A stretch of DNA of 40,023 bases. Source: Egibacter sp. (GTDB lineage: Bacteria; Actinomycetota; Nitriliruptoria; Euzebyales; Egibacteraceae). Shown here one piece after another: positions 20,905 to 29,040 of the stretch (within the stretch, counting starts at the first letter, position 1; every line of letters begins with the position of its first letter). The notes below the pieces were generated by a model. That model had not been told where the DNA came from. It was given only the letters and a program-made list of their open reading frames with translations, and made no database searches. The stretch lies in contig PWFH01000024.1 of NCBI GenBank assembly GCA_003553795.1, forward strand, positions 1-40,023. The letters run 5' to 3'. The translations under genes and the position numbers were made by a program.

Positions 20905-22023
20905 GTGCGGTTCCTTCACACCGCCGACTGGCAGCTCGGGATGGTGCGCCGCTCGCTCGACGACGAGGCGCAGGCCCGCTTCGCCGCCGCGCGGCTCGAC
21001 GCCGTGGCGCGGCTCGGGACGCTCGCTGCCGAGCAGGACTGCGCGTTCGCCGTCGTCGCCGGTGACGTCTTCGAGACCAACCACGTCGATCGCCGGACCG
21101 TCGGTCGGGCGCTCGAGGCGCTGCGGGCCTTCGCCTGCCCCGTGCTCCTGCTGCCGGGCAACCACGACCCGCTCGACGCCGCGAGCGTGTGGCGCTCACC
21201 GGCCTTCGTCGACCACCGTCCCGACCACGTCGAGGTGCTCGACGACGCCCGACCGCGACCGGTCGCCGACGGCGTCGAGGTCGTCGGCGCGCCGTGGACC
21301 TCCAAGCGCCCCTTGACCGACCTCGCCGCCGAGGCCGTCGCCGACCTCGCCCCCGGCCCCCGACGGGTGCTCGTCGCCCACGGCGCCGTCGACCGGCTCT
21401 CCCCCGACCGCGACGCCCTCGGGCTCATCGGCCTCGACGCCCTCGAGGAGGCCCTGGCCGACGGGCGTCTGGCCTACGTCGCGCTCGGCGACCGCCACTC
21501 CACCACCGAGGTCGGCGACACCGGCCGGGTGTGGTACGCCGGCGCCCCGGAGCCGACCGCCCACCGCGAGGTCGACCCGGGCAACGCCCTCGTCGTCGAC
21601 CTCGACGACGGCGCGGTGAGCGCCCACGCCGTCGGGCGCTGGCGCTTCGTCCGCCACGACGTCGCCCTCGGCGGCGACGACGACCTCGCCGCGCTCGAGG
21701 CGCGCCTCGACGCCGAGCCCGCGAAGGCCGAGACGGTCCTCCAACTGCGCCTCGAGGGCACGGTGTCGGTGACGCGCTGGGCGGCGATCGCCGAGGCCCT
21801 CGAGCGCGCCGAGGCGCTCTTCGCCGCCGTCGAGCGGCCCGGACGCCACGAGGACGTCGTCGTGCGGCCCGACGAGGCCGACCTCGCCGACGTCGCGCTC
21901 TCGGGCTACGCCGCGACGGTGCGCGACGAGCTCGCCGCCCTCGCGGCAGGCTCGGATGCGCAGGCGCGCACCGCCGCCGACGCGCTCGCCCTCCTCGTCC
22001 GACTCGCGGGCCGGTCCGCATGA
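20905..22023 (+). CDS. SbcD/YhaO-like metallophosphoesterase (DNA repair nuclease)
   Basis: 372 aa from GTG 20905, preceded by a full AGGAGGTGA site. Calcineurin-like phosphoesterase motifs occur in order: FLHTADWQLG (~3-12), VVAGDVFETN (~50-59), LLPGNHDPL (~85-93), LVAHGAVD (~156-163) and ALGDRHSTTEV (~195-205), which replaces the commoner GHxH. These bind two metal ions for DNA-end cleavage. The C-terminal ~130 residues form a capping domain. Its last codon overlaps the ATPase start by 4 nt (ATGA), so the two are made together, as in Mre11-Rad50, SbcD-SbcC and YhaO-YhaN. Confidence 0.88.
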   Translation: MRFLHTADWQLGMVRRSLDDEAQARFAAARLDAVARLGTLAAEQDCAFAVVAGDVFETNHVDRRTVGRALEALRAFACPVLLLPGNHDPLDAASVWRSPAFVDHRPDHVEVLDDARPRPVADGVEVVGAPWTSKRPLTDLAAEAVADLAPGPRRVLVAHGAVDRLSPDRDALGLIGLDALEEALADGRLAYVALGDRHSTTEVGDTGRVWYAGAPEPTAHREVDPGNALVVDLDDGAVSAHAVGRWRFVRHDVALGGDDDLAALEARLDAEPAKAETVLQLRLEGTVSVTRWAAIAEALERAEALFAAVERPGRHEDVVVRPDEADLADVALSGYAATVRDELAALAAGSDAQARTAADALALLVRLAGRSA

Positions 22024-24674
22024 AGCTCCGGCGCGTCGCCCTGCGCGACTTCCGCGGCATCACCAAGCGCGAGGTGGCCTTCCCCGCCCGCGGCGTCACC
22101 GTCGTCGAGGGCGCGAACGAGACCGGCAAGTCGAGCCTGCTCGAGGCGGTCTCGCTGCTGCTCGACTACAAGGACTCCTCGAAGGCCCAGCCCGTGCGGG
22201 ACGTCAAACCCGTCGACCGCGACGTCGCCACGCGCGTCGAGGTCGAGGCCGAGGTCGGGCCGACGCGCTTCACCTGCGTCAAGCAGTTCCACCGCCAGAC
22301 GCTGACCGAGCTCACCATCCACGCGCCGCGCTCCGAGCAGCTCACCGGCGACGAGGCCCACGAGCGCCTGCAGGCCATCGTCGACGAGGGCGTCGACCGC
22401 GACCTGCTCAGCGCCCTGTGGTTCCGCCAGGGCCAGCCGCTCGACCGCCTCGAGCTCGCCTCGTCGACGTCGCTGGCCGCGGCGCTCGACGCCGTCGCCG
22501 GCGGCGAGCCCGGCGACGACGCGCTCTTCGCCCGGGTCAGCGAGGCCTACGAGACGTACTGGACGCCGCGGAGCGCCCGTCCCAGGCCCGTGCTCACCGC
22601 GGCCGACGACGCCGTCGCGCAGGCCACCGCCGAGGAGGCGGCGCTCGCCGGGCGCCTCGCCGCCCTCGAGGAGGACCTCGCCGCCGCCGAGCGCCTCGCC
22701 GCGCGCGCGAGCCGGCTCGAGGCCGCCCTCGCCGAGCTGCGGCCCGAGGACGCCGCCCTGCAGGACCAGCGGCGGGAGGTCGCCGAGCGACGCGCCACCG
22801 TCGAGCGCCTCGAGGCCGAGCGCGCCGCGGCGCAGGCCGAGTCCGAGCGCGCCGCTGAGGCCCTCGCGAGCCGCCGCGCGCTGCTCACCCGCATCGACGA
22901 GCTCACCGGGGCGCACGCCGCCCTCGCCGAGGACCCCGCCGCGCGCGATCGCCGTGCGCGGCTCGCCGCCGAGCGCGAGGAGCTCGGACGGCGCCGCGAG
23001 GCCGCCAAGTCCGCCCGACAGGCTGCGGCCACCGCCCGTCGGCGGGCCAGCGCTGCCGCCGACGACGTCGCGCTGCTCGAGCGCCAGTCGCGGCTCGGCG
23101 ACCTCGAGGAGCGGCGCCGCCGGGTCGACGAGGCCCGGCGGGCCGCTGAGGACGCCGCGGCGCTGCTCGCCGCGAGCGCCCTCGACGAGGAGGGCTACGA
23201 GGCCCTGCGCGCCGCCGCCACCGAGGCCGACCTCGCCCGCCGCCGCCTCGAGGCCGACGCGCCGGTGCTCACCGTCCGTGCGCTCGCCGACGTCGACGTC
23301 GCCATCGGCGAGCCGGGCGACCCCGGCAAGGCCAGCCCCCTGCCGGCCGGGAAGGAGCGCCGCGAGGCGGTGCCCGAGGCGGCCGTCGTCCGCCTCGGCG
23401 AGCTCGCCGAGGTCGGCCTCGAGCCGGGGACCTCGCTCGCTGAGCTCACCGCCGAGCGGGACCGTGCCGAGGAGGCCCTCGCGACCGCCTGCCAGCGCTA
23501 CGGCGTCGCCGACCTCGACGATGCCCGGGCGCGGCTCGCGCAGCGCCGCGAGGCCGAGCGCGACGTCGCCGAGCGGGACCGCGCGATCGCCGCCGCCCTC
23601 GACGGGGGCAGCCTGGCCGACCTCGACGCCGAGATCACCACCCTCGCCGAGGAGCTCGCCGGGCGGCATGCGCGCCGCGAGGGCGACCGGGCCCTGCCGG
23701 AGGATCTCGACGCTGCCCGGGCGGCCGCCGAGACCGACGCCGAGGCCGCCCGGGAGGCCGAGGAGCAGGCCCGCCTGGCCCAGGAGGCCCTCGAGGGCCT
23801 CGAGGAGGCCGTCGCCGGGCTGCGCGAGGAGGTCAGCCGCGCCGACGCCGAGGCCGAGGCCCTCGCCACGCGCCTCGCCGAGGAGCGCGCGACCCTCGAC
23901 GAGGCACGGCAGCGGCGCGACGACGCCTCGCTCGCCGAGGCCGCCACGGCCGCGGTCGAGGCCGCGAGCGCCGCGGAGGCCGCCTGCGACGAGGCCGCCG
24001 CCGCGCTCGCGGCGCTCGGCCCAGAGCGCGTCGAGCTCCTGGCCGAGAGCAGCGCCGCGGCCCTCGCCGACCACGAGCGCGACCTCGCGGGCACCCGCGA
24101 GGAGCAGGGCCGGGTGGGTGAGCGCCTCCGGCTGCGCGGCGAGGAGGGGCTCGGCGAGCGCCTCGAGCTCGCCCGTGCCGAGCGCGAGCGTGCCGAGCGC
24201 GAGCGCGACCGGCTGCGTGCGCGGGCCGACGCAGCGCGGCTGCTGTTCGAGCGCATGGAGGCGGCCCGCAGTGCCGTGCGCGAGGCCTACCGCGCCCCGC
24301 TCGCCGAGGCCATCGCCGGGGTCGGCCAGCTCGTCTACGACGAGGGCTTCGGCGTCGAGCTCGACGAGTCCCTCGGGGTGGCCACCCGCACGCTCGACGG
24401 CGTGACCGTGCCGTGGTCGGGACTGTCGTCGGGGGCGAAGGAGCAGCTCTCGCTGCTCGTCGCGCTCGCCACCGCCCGGCTCGTCGCCGAGGAGGGCGTG
24501 CCCCTCGTCCTCGACGACCTCCTCGGCTACACCGACCCGGCGCGGCTGCGGCGGGTCGGGGCACTGCTCGCCCACGCCGGGCGGACCCAGCAGATCATCG
24601 TCCTGACCTGTCTCGCCGAGCGCTACCGCAGCGTCGGCGGCGCCGAGATCGTCCACCTCGACGATCCGGCCTGA
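22020..24674 (+). CDS. SbcC/YhaN-like SMC-type ATPase
   Basis: 884 aa. Walker A is GANETGKSS (31-39), the ABC signature LSSGAKEQL lies near residue 800 and Walker B reads PLVLDDLLGYTD, with the D-D form found in YhaN-type proteins. Between the head halves run about 600 residues of Ala/Glu/Arg coiled coil, broken near residues 420-475 by a Pro/Gly-rich insert (AIGEPGDPGKASPLPAG). No CxxC zinc hook is present, which separates it from classical Rad50/SbcC. It should form a DNA-end processing complex with the upstream nuclease. The gene ends in a hairpin facing alanine dehydrogenase. Confidence 0.87.
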   Translation: MKLRRVALRDFRGITKREVAFPARGVTVVEGANETGKSSLLEAVSLLLDYKDSSKAQPVRDVKPVDRDVATRVEVEAEVGPTRFTCVKQFHRQTLTELTIHAPRSEQLTGDEAHERLQAIVDEGVDRDLLSALWFRQGQPLDRLELASSTSLAAALDAVAGGEPGDDALFARVSEAYETYWTPRSARPRPVLTAADDAVAQATAEEAALAGRLAALEEDLAAAERLAARASRLEAALAELRPEDAALQDQRREVAERRATVERLEAERAAAQAESERAAEALASRRALLTRIDELTGAHAALAEDPAARDRRARLAAEREELGRRREAAKSARQAAATARRRASAAADDVALLERQSRLGDLEERRRRVDEARRAAEDAAALLAASALDEEGYEALRAAATEADLARRRLEADAPVLTVRALADVDVAIGEPGDPGKASPLPAGKERREAVPEAAVVRLGELAEVGLEPGTSLAELTAERDRAEEALATACQRYGVADLDDARARLAQRREAERDVAERDRAIAAALDGGSLADLDAEITTLAEELAGRHARREGDRALPEDLDAARAAAETDAEAAREAEEQARLAQEALEGLEEAVAGLREEVSRADAEAEALATRLAEERATLDEARQRRDDASLAEAATAAVEAASAAEAACDEAAAALAALGPERVELLAESSAAALADHERDLAGTREEQGRVGERLRLRGEEGLGERLELARAERERAERERDRLRARADAARLLFERMEAARSAVREAYRAPLAEAIAGVGQLVYDEGFGVELDESLGVATRTLDGVTVPWSGLSSGAKEQLSLLVALATARLVAEEGVPLVLDDLLGYTDPARLRRVGALLAHAGRTQQIIVLTCLAERYRSVGGAEIVHLDDPA

Positions 24675-24692
24675 GCGCCGCGCGGCGGCTCA
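24672..24692. terminator. Hairpin spanning two convergent stop codons
   Basis: TGAGC-GCC / GGC-G-GCTCA, an 8-bp stem with a single bulge. It contains the stop codon of the SMC-type ATPase gene and the stop codon of ald on the other strand. Confidence 0.4.
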
Positions 24693-25784
24693 GGCGCCCC
24701 CGGCGACCTCCTCGAGCGCGGCGGCGACCGCGCGGTGGACGACCTTGCCGCCCGCGACGTTGCAGGCGCTCGCGAGCCCGGCGATCTCGCCGTCGCGCGC
24801 GCCGGAGGGGTCCTCGGCAAGGGCGGCGACGTAGGGGGCGATCGCCGCCGACAGCGCACGGGTGGCCGTGCGCGGGTACTGCCCCGGGACGTTGGTCACG
24901 GCGTAGTGCACGACACCGTGGGCGAGGTAGGTCGGCGCCGACAGCGACGTCGGCCGCGCGGTGGCCACGCACCCGCCCTGGTCGATGGCGAGGTCGACGA
25001 CGACCGAGCCTGGCCGCATCGCCGCGACGTGCTCCTCGTCGACGACCTGCGGGGCCCGTGCGCCGGGCACGAGCGCCGCGCCGACGACGACGTCGGCGCC
25101 GGCGACGGCCTCCCCGACGGTGCCCGGCGAGGACACGAGCGTCGCGGTGACGATGCCCTCCCGCGCCGCCCAGCCGAGCCGGCCGAGGTCGACGTCGACG
25201 CCGGTGACCTCGGCGTCGAGGCCGCGCAGCCCCCGCGCGGCCTGCGTGCCGGCCACGCCGAGGCCGATGACGACCGCGCGGGCCGGCAGCACCCCCGCGG
25301 CGCCGCCCATGAGCGTGCCCGAGCCGCCCTCGTGGCTGGAGAGGAGGTGCGCGGCGACGATCGGCGCGACGCGCCCGGCGACCTCGCTCATCGGCGCGAG
25401 CAGCGGCAGGTCGCCGTCCTCCTCGAGGGTCTCGAAGGCGAAGGCGTCGACACCGGCGTCGACGAGGGCCCGGGCGAGGTCGGGCACCGCGGCGAGGTGG
25501 AGGAAGCAGAACAGCGCGAGCCCCTCCCGGAAGAAGTGCTGCTCCTCGGCGAGGGGCTCCTTGACCTTCACGACGAGGTCGGCGCCCCACGCCTCGGCGG
25601 CGGAGGCCACGATGGTCGCCCCGGCGGCGCGGTACTCCTCGTCGGCGAAGCCCGCGCCGAGCCCGGCGCCAGCCTCCACGCGCACCTCGTGGCCGCGCCG
25701 GACGAGCAGCCGCGCCGCGGCGGGGTCGAGCGCGATGCGGCGCTCGCCGTCCTTGAGCTCGGCGACGACCCCGACGACGCTCAT
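24690..25784 (-). CDS. ald: Alanine dehydrogenase
   Basis: 364 aa; NAD-dependent, reversible oxidative deamination of L-alanine to pyruvate and ammonia. Visible are the substrate-binding GERRIALDP (13-21), catalytic Lys75 in VVKVKEP and His96 in LFCFLHLAA, the Rossmann GLGVAG (174-179) with an acidic residue at the end of the next strand (TGVDVDLGRLG), and the catalytic Asp in VVDLAIDQGGC. NVPGQYPRTAT in the C-terminal part is also typical. It is slightly shorter than the usual ~370 aa. ATG 25784 has GGGAGG 5 nt upstream. The single gene has its own promoter at 25820-25849. Confidence 0.95.
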   Translation of the reverse strand: MSVVGVVAELKDGERRIALDPAAARLLVRRGHEVRVEAGAGLGAGFADEEYRAAGATIVASAAEAWGADLVVKVKEPLAEEQHFFREGLALFCFLHLAAVPDLARALVDAGVDAFAFETLEEDGDLPLLAPMSEVAGRVAPIVAAHLLSSHEGGSGTLMGGAAGVLPARAVVIGLGVAGTQAARGLRGLDAEVTGVDVDLGRLGWAAREGIVTATLVSSPGTVGEAVAGADVVVGAALVPGARAPQVVDEEHVAAMRPGSVVVDLAIDQGGCVATARPTSLSAPTYLAHGVVHYAVTNVPGQYPRTATRALSAAIAPYVAALAEDPSGARDGEIAGLASACNVAGGKVVHRAVAAALEEVAGGA

Positions 25785-25819
25785 CCCGACCTCCCGCTCG
25801 CGACCTGCCGGCGGCTCGG

Positions 25820-25849
25820 ACGCTAGCCGCTCGCAGGCCGCGGAGTCGA
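25820..25849 (-). promoter_or_regulatory. Promoter of ald
   Basis: On the minus strand TCGACT (4 of 6 to TTGACA), 18 nt, TAGCGT. Start would be near 25813, giving a ~29-nt leader that contains the ribosome site. Confidence 0.48.
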
Positions 25850-25863
25850 GCCCCCGCAGCAGG

Positions 25864-25997
25864 GCCGGCGCGGGGGCCGCGGTGGCACGGAGGCGTCGCC
25901 GGCGCGGGGGCCGCGGTGGCGCGGAGGCGTCGCCGGCGCAGGGGCCGCGGTGGCGCGGAGGCGTCGCCGGCGCAGGGGCCGCGGTGGCGCGGAGGCG
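25864..25997. repeat. Four tandem copies of a 34-bp GC-rich repeat
   Basis: Units start at 25864, 25898, 25932 and 25966. Each begins GCCGGCGC(G/A)GGGGCCGC and continues GGTGGCGCGGAGGCGTC; unit 1 has one base change (CACGG), units 1 and 2 have G where 3 and 4 have A, and the last unit lacks its final 2 bp. The unit is not a multiple of three and lies between the ald promoter and the -10 of the YihY gene, so it is not coding sequence. It fills most of the 263-bp divergent gap. Confidence 0.88.
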
Positions 25998-26047
25998 GGC
26001 ACCCTGCGGTGCCGTAGGCTGCCGCGGAGTCCGCCCGAGGAGCCGAC

Positions 26048-27022
26048 GTGACGGCACCACAGCCTCCCGCCCCGCCACCGGCAGGCGGTGACACCGAGGC
26101 CCGGCCGCCCCACGAGGGCCGGGGACGCCTCGCTGCCGCCGTGGCGCTCGTCGTCGGCACGGTGCTGCGCGCCGGTTCGATCCGCATCACCGGGGTCGCG
26201 GCGGAGATGAGCTACTACGCGCTGCTGTCGCTCGTGCCGCTGCTCATCGCCATCGGCGCCGCACTCGGCTTCTACGAGCGCCTCGCCGGCAGTGGAGCGA
26301 CCGAGGCGATCCAGGCCGCCGCGCTGCGGGGCTTCACGACGGTGCTCCAGCCCGACGTCGCCGACGAGATCGTCGCGCCGGTCCTCGAAGTCCTGCTCAC
26401 CGAGCAGCGCGCCGGCCTCGTCGCGCTGAGCCTGCTCGGCGCGCTGTGGCTGGCCGGCCGGGTCTTCCGCGCGGCGCTGCACGGCCTCGACGACGCCTAC
26501 CTCGTCGAGCGCCCGCGGCCCGCCCTGCCCCAGATCGCGCTCACCACCGCCTACGCCGCCGGGGCGATCATCCTCGTCCCGCTGCTCATCGCGTTCTTCG
26601 TCGTCGGCCCGCTGCTCGGCGGCGGGCTGCGTTTGGCCGAGCTGCTCGGCCTCGTCGAGACCTTCGCGGTGATCTGGGAGCTCGCCCGCTGGCCAGGGCT
26701 GTTCGTCGTCACGACGCTCTTCCTCGCCTGGCTCTACCGCAGCGGGCCGAGCACGGCGATCAGCTGGCGCGAGGCGCTGCCGGGCGCCGCGCTCGGCGTC
26801 GTGCTCGTCGTGGCCGTGGCCCTCGGACTGCGGGCCTACCTCGCGGTGGCCGGCCCGCGCGTGCCCGAGCTCGACACCGGCGACGCCTTCGTCGCCCTCA
26901 TCGGACGGGTCTTCGGGACAGTCCTCGCGATCGCGCTGTGGGGGTGGCTGTCGAGCCTCGCCCTCGTCGCCGGGGGCGTGTTCAACGCCGAGCGCCGCCA
27001 CCACCGCCACGGCCCCGCCTGA
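26048..27022 (+). CDS. YihY/BrkB-family inner-membrane protein
   Basis: 324 aa from GTG 26048 with GAGGAG 6 nt upstream. The family start is seen as AAEMSYYALLSLVPLLIAIGAALGFY (~54-78), and about six membrane helices follow, with AGRVFRAALHGLDDAYLV, WELARWPGLFVVTTLFLAWLYR and SWREALPGAALG before the final FGTVLAIALWGWLSSLALVAGGVFNAE. Once annotated as RNase BN, the family has no proven transport or enzymatic role. TAGGCT at 26015-26020 may be its -10. It stands between the tandem repeat and the AraC regulator. Confidence 0.9.
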   Translation: MTAPQPPAPPPAGGDTEARPPHEGRGRLAAAVALVVGTVLRAGSIRITGVAAEMSYYALLSLVPLLIAIGAALGFYERLAGSGATEAIQAAALRGFTTVLQPDVADEIVAPVLEVLLTEQRAGLVALSLLGALWLAGRVFRAALHGLDDAYLVERPRPALPQIALTTAYAAGAIILVPLLIAFFVVGPLLGGGLRLAELLGLVETFAVIWELARWPGLFVVTTLFLAWLYRSGPSTAISWREALPGAALGVVLVVAVALGLRAYLAVAGPRVPELDTGDAFVALIGRVFGTVLAIALWGWLSSLALVAGGVFNAERRHHRHGPA

Positions 27023-27026
27023 GCGA

Positions 27027-27055
27027 CGGTCGGCCCCCCGGGGCGGGTCCGACCG
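27027..27055 (+). terminator. Hairpin after the YihY gene
   Basis: CGGTCGG (27027-27033) pairs perfectly with CCGACCG (27049-27055). The 15-nt interior contains CCCCGGGG, which can pair with itself. It begins 5 nt after the stop codon; no T-tract. Confidence 0.5.
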
Positions 27056-27093
27056 CCCCTGCGCGCGGGCGACGGCCGAGCGATCGTCGCGGC

Positions 27094-28023
27094 ATGCGCG
27101 GTGAGCCGATCGAGTTCCGCGACACGACCCTGGCGCGCTCGTGCGCGCCCCCACAGGCCTGCCCCGCCCTCGACGGAGTCACCCTCCAGCGCCTGCGGAC
27201 CGGCACGGTCCTGCCCGAGGGTGGCCACCGCCTCGCCTTCGTCGCCGAGGGCACCGCCTGCGTGTGCCGCGGCCGCGCGGCGATCTCCCTCGGCGCCGGC
27301 GAGCTGCTGCACCTGCAGCCGGGCGCGCGCGGCGGCGACGTCTGCCGCGCCGAGGGCCTCGAGGCCTGGCTGCTCGTCATCGGCGACGGCTGCGACCTCG
27401 GCGCCGCGGCCTGCGACCCCGGCGGCTGCGCACCGGCGTGGGCGCTCGGCCAGCACACCCCGGCGCCGTTCACCGACGGGCAGGCCGCCGGGCTCGCCGT
27501 CGACGACCCGGCATGGTGGGGACGTGAGCTCGCGGCCCTCGACGCCGAGCTCACCGGCCAGCGACCCGGCCGCGAGGTCGCGGTGCGCGCCCGGGCCGAG
27601 CTGCTGCTCGTCGCCGCGTCACGCTGCGCGCTCACCGGGCGACCCGCCACGGCGACCGACGTCGTGGCCGAGGCCCTCGCGGTCGTCGACGCGCGCTTCC
27701 GCGAGCCGATCGGCCTGCGCGAGATCGCCGCGGCGGTCGGCCGCTCCCCCGCCCACCTCACCGACCGCGTCCGGCGCGAGACCGGCCAGCCGCTCGGCTC
27801 GTGGGTGCGCGAGCGCCGCCTCGCCGAGGCCCGCCGGCTCCTGCTCGAGACCCGACTGCCGGTCGCCGAGGTCGGCGCCCGGGTCGGCTACCCCGACCCG
27901 ACGAACTTCGCCCGGGTCTTCCGCAGCGCCCACGGGCTCGCCCCCGGCGCGTGGCGGGCCGCGGGGACCGAAAGATCCGCCGAGTCGGTCGAAGCATCCG
28001 CCGAGCCTGCGGCCACAGGATAA
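27094..28023 (+). CDS. AraC-family regulator with cysteine-rich sensor domain
   Basis: 309 aa. The C-terminal ~100 residues carry two helix-turn-helix motifs: IGLREIAAAVGRSPAHLTDRVRRETG and LPVAEVGARVGYPDPTNFARVFRSAHG, ending with LAPGAWR. The N-terminal half is a short cupin-like sensor with eight cysteines in the first 112 residues (C17, C23, C56, C58, C84, C100, C107, C112), grouped as CX5C, CxC and CX6CX4C. That density is unusual for AraC proteins and suggests metal or redox sensing. The stop codon lies inside a DtxR-box-like sequence that precedes a Zn/Mn transporter, so it probably regulates that operon. No ribosome site; GATCGT lies 6 nt before the ATG. Confidence 0.86.
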   Translation: MRGEPIEFRDTTLARSCAPPQACPALDGVTLQRLRTGTVLPEGGHRLAFVAEGTACVCRGRAAISLGAGELLHLQPGARGGDVCRAEGLEAWLLVIGDGCDLGAAACDPGGCAPAWALGQHTPAPFTDGQAAGLAVDDPAWWGRELAALDAELTGQRPGREVAVRARAELLLVAASRCALTGRPATATDVVAEALAVVDARFREPIGLREIAAAVGRSPAHLTDRVRRETGQPLGSWVRERRLAEARRLLLETRLPVAEVGARVGYPDPTNFARVFRSAHGLAPGAWRAAGTERSAESVEASAEPAATG

Positions 28024-28042
28024 GGGTCGCCTTCCCTACACT
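28021..28042 (+). promoter_or_regulatory. Metal-transporter promoter with DtxR-box-like operator
   Basis: 28021-28039 (begins TAAGGGTCGCCT) matches the DtxR/IdeR consensus TWAGGTTAGSCTAACCTWA at 14 of 19 positions. TACACT at 28037-28042 is a good -10, so a bound repressor would block the polymerase. A start near 28049 leaves a short leader with GGAGG at 28051-28055. No convincing -35. The operator includes the TAA stop of the AraC gene. Confidence 0.5.
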
Positions 28043-28062
28043 GGCGACTCGGAGGCTCACGG

Positions 28063-29040
28063 ATGATCGCACGGCGCACCCTGCTCCGCACCGGCGCACC
28101 CCTCGTCGCGCTCGTCCTGCTCGCCGGGCTCGCCGCCGGCTGTGAGGAGGCCACCGGGGAGGAGAGCGGCTGGGAGGGCGGCGAGGCTCCCCTCGACGTC
28201 GTCGCGACGATGACGATCGTCGGCGATCTCGCCGAGCAGATCGGCGGCGACGCCGTCGACGTCGACGTCGTCGTGCCGGTCGGCGCCGACCCCCACACCT
28301 TCGAGCCGCGCCCCAGCGACGCCGAGACCGTCGAGGGCGCGGACTTCCTCGTGAGCAACGGCGCCGGGCTCGAGGAGCGCTGGCTCAACGACATGCTCGC
28401 GCGTAGCGACGGCACGCACGTCGCGCTCGCCGAGGGCATCGACCCGCGGACCTTCGAGGAGGGCGAGGACGCCGGCGAGCCCGACCCGCACCTGTGGAAC
28501 GACCCCGTCCTCGTGCGTGACGGCTACGTGCCCGCCCTCGTCGACGCGCTCGCCGAGGCCCTGCCCGACGACGAGGTCGAGGGCCTGTCCGAGCGCGCGG
28601 AGGCCTACACCGCCGAGCTCGACGCGCTCGACGCCTGGGCCGCCGAGGCGGTGGCGACGATCCCCGCCGAGCAGCGCAAGCTCGTGACCACCCACGACGC
28701 CTTCGGCTACTTCGGGCAGCGCTACGGCGTCGACGTCGTCGGCACCCTCTACGGCGTCTCGACCGAGACCGAGCCCTCCCCGGCGGAGGTCACCGGCCTC
28801 GTCGAGGCGATCCGCGACGAGGCGGTCGTCGCGGTCTTCGTCGAGACCCTCACCTCACCCGAGCTCATGGAGCGCGTCGCCGACGAGGCCGGCGTGGAGC
28901 TCGGCGAGGACCTCCTCGGCGACTCCGTGGGCGAGGAGGAGGGCACCGACACCTACGTCGGGATGATGCGGGCGAACATCAGCGCGATCGTCGAGGGGCT
29001 CGGCGGTGAGCCGCCAGCCTGGGAGGGTGCGAGCCGATGA
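28063..29040 (+). CDS. Zn/Mn-type ABC transporter binding lipoprotein (ZnuA/TroA family)
   Basis: 325 aa. A lipoprotein signal peptide ends in LAGLAAGC (Cys27), so the protein is anchored to the outer face of the membrane. The cluster A-I metal site is complete: H78 in GADPHTFEP, H143 in DPHLWND, H211 in TTHDAFGYFGQRYGV and D287 in LLGDSVG. His at the third position is the ZnuA/TroA pattern, whereas Mn-specific PsaA-type proteins have Glu there. Instead of the His-rich loop of many ZnuA proteins there is an acidic loop (EEGEDAGEPD). Zinc is the better guess, with Mn possible. The ribosome site GGAGG is 7 nt from the ATG. Confidence 0.92.
   Translation: MIARRTLLRTGAPLVALVLLAGLAAGCEEATGEESGWEGGEAPLDVVATMTIVGDLAEQIGGDAVDVDVVVPVGADPHTFEPRPSDAETVEGADFLVSNGAGLEERWLNDMLARSDGTHVALAEGIDPRTFEEGEDAGEPDPHLWNDPVLVRDGYVPALVDALAEALPDDEVEGLSERAEAYTAELDALDAWAAEAVATIPAEQRKLVTTHDAFGYFGQRYGVDVVGTLYGVSTETEPSPAEVTGLVEAIRDEAVVAVFVETLTSPELMERVADEAGVELGEDLLGDSVGEEEGTDTYVGMMRANISAIVEGLGGEPPAWEGASR

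Noticed and set aside
21906-24656. A 916-codon minus-strand open frame opposite the SMC-type ATPase
   Set aside because: Leu/Gly/Glu-rich translation mirrors the Ala/Glu/Arg coiled-coil codons of the real gene; no domain and no ribosome site.
25864-25997. Tandem 34-bp units considered as a CRISPR array
   Set aside because: The units are directly abutting with no variable spacers, and no cas gene is near.
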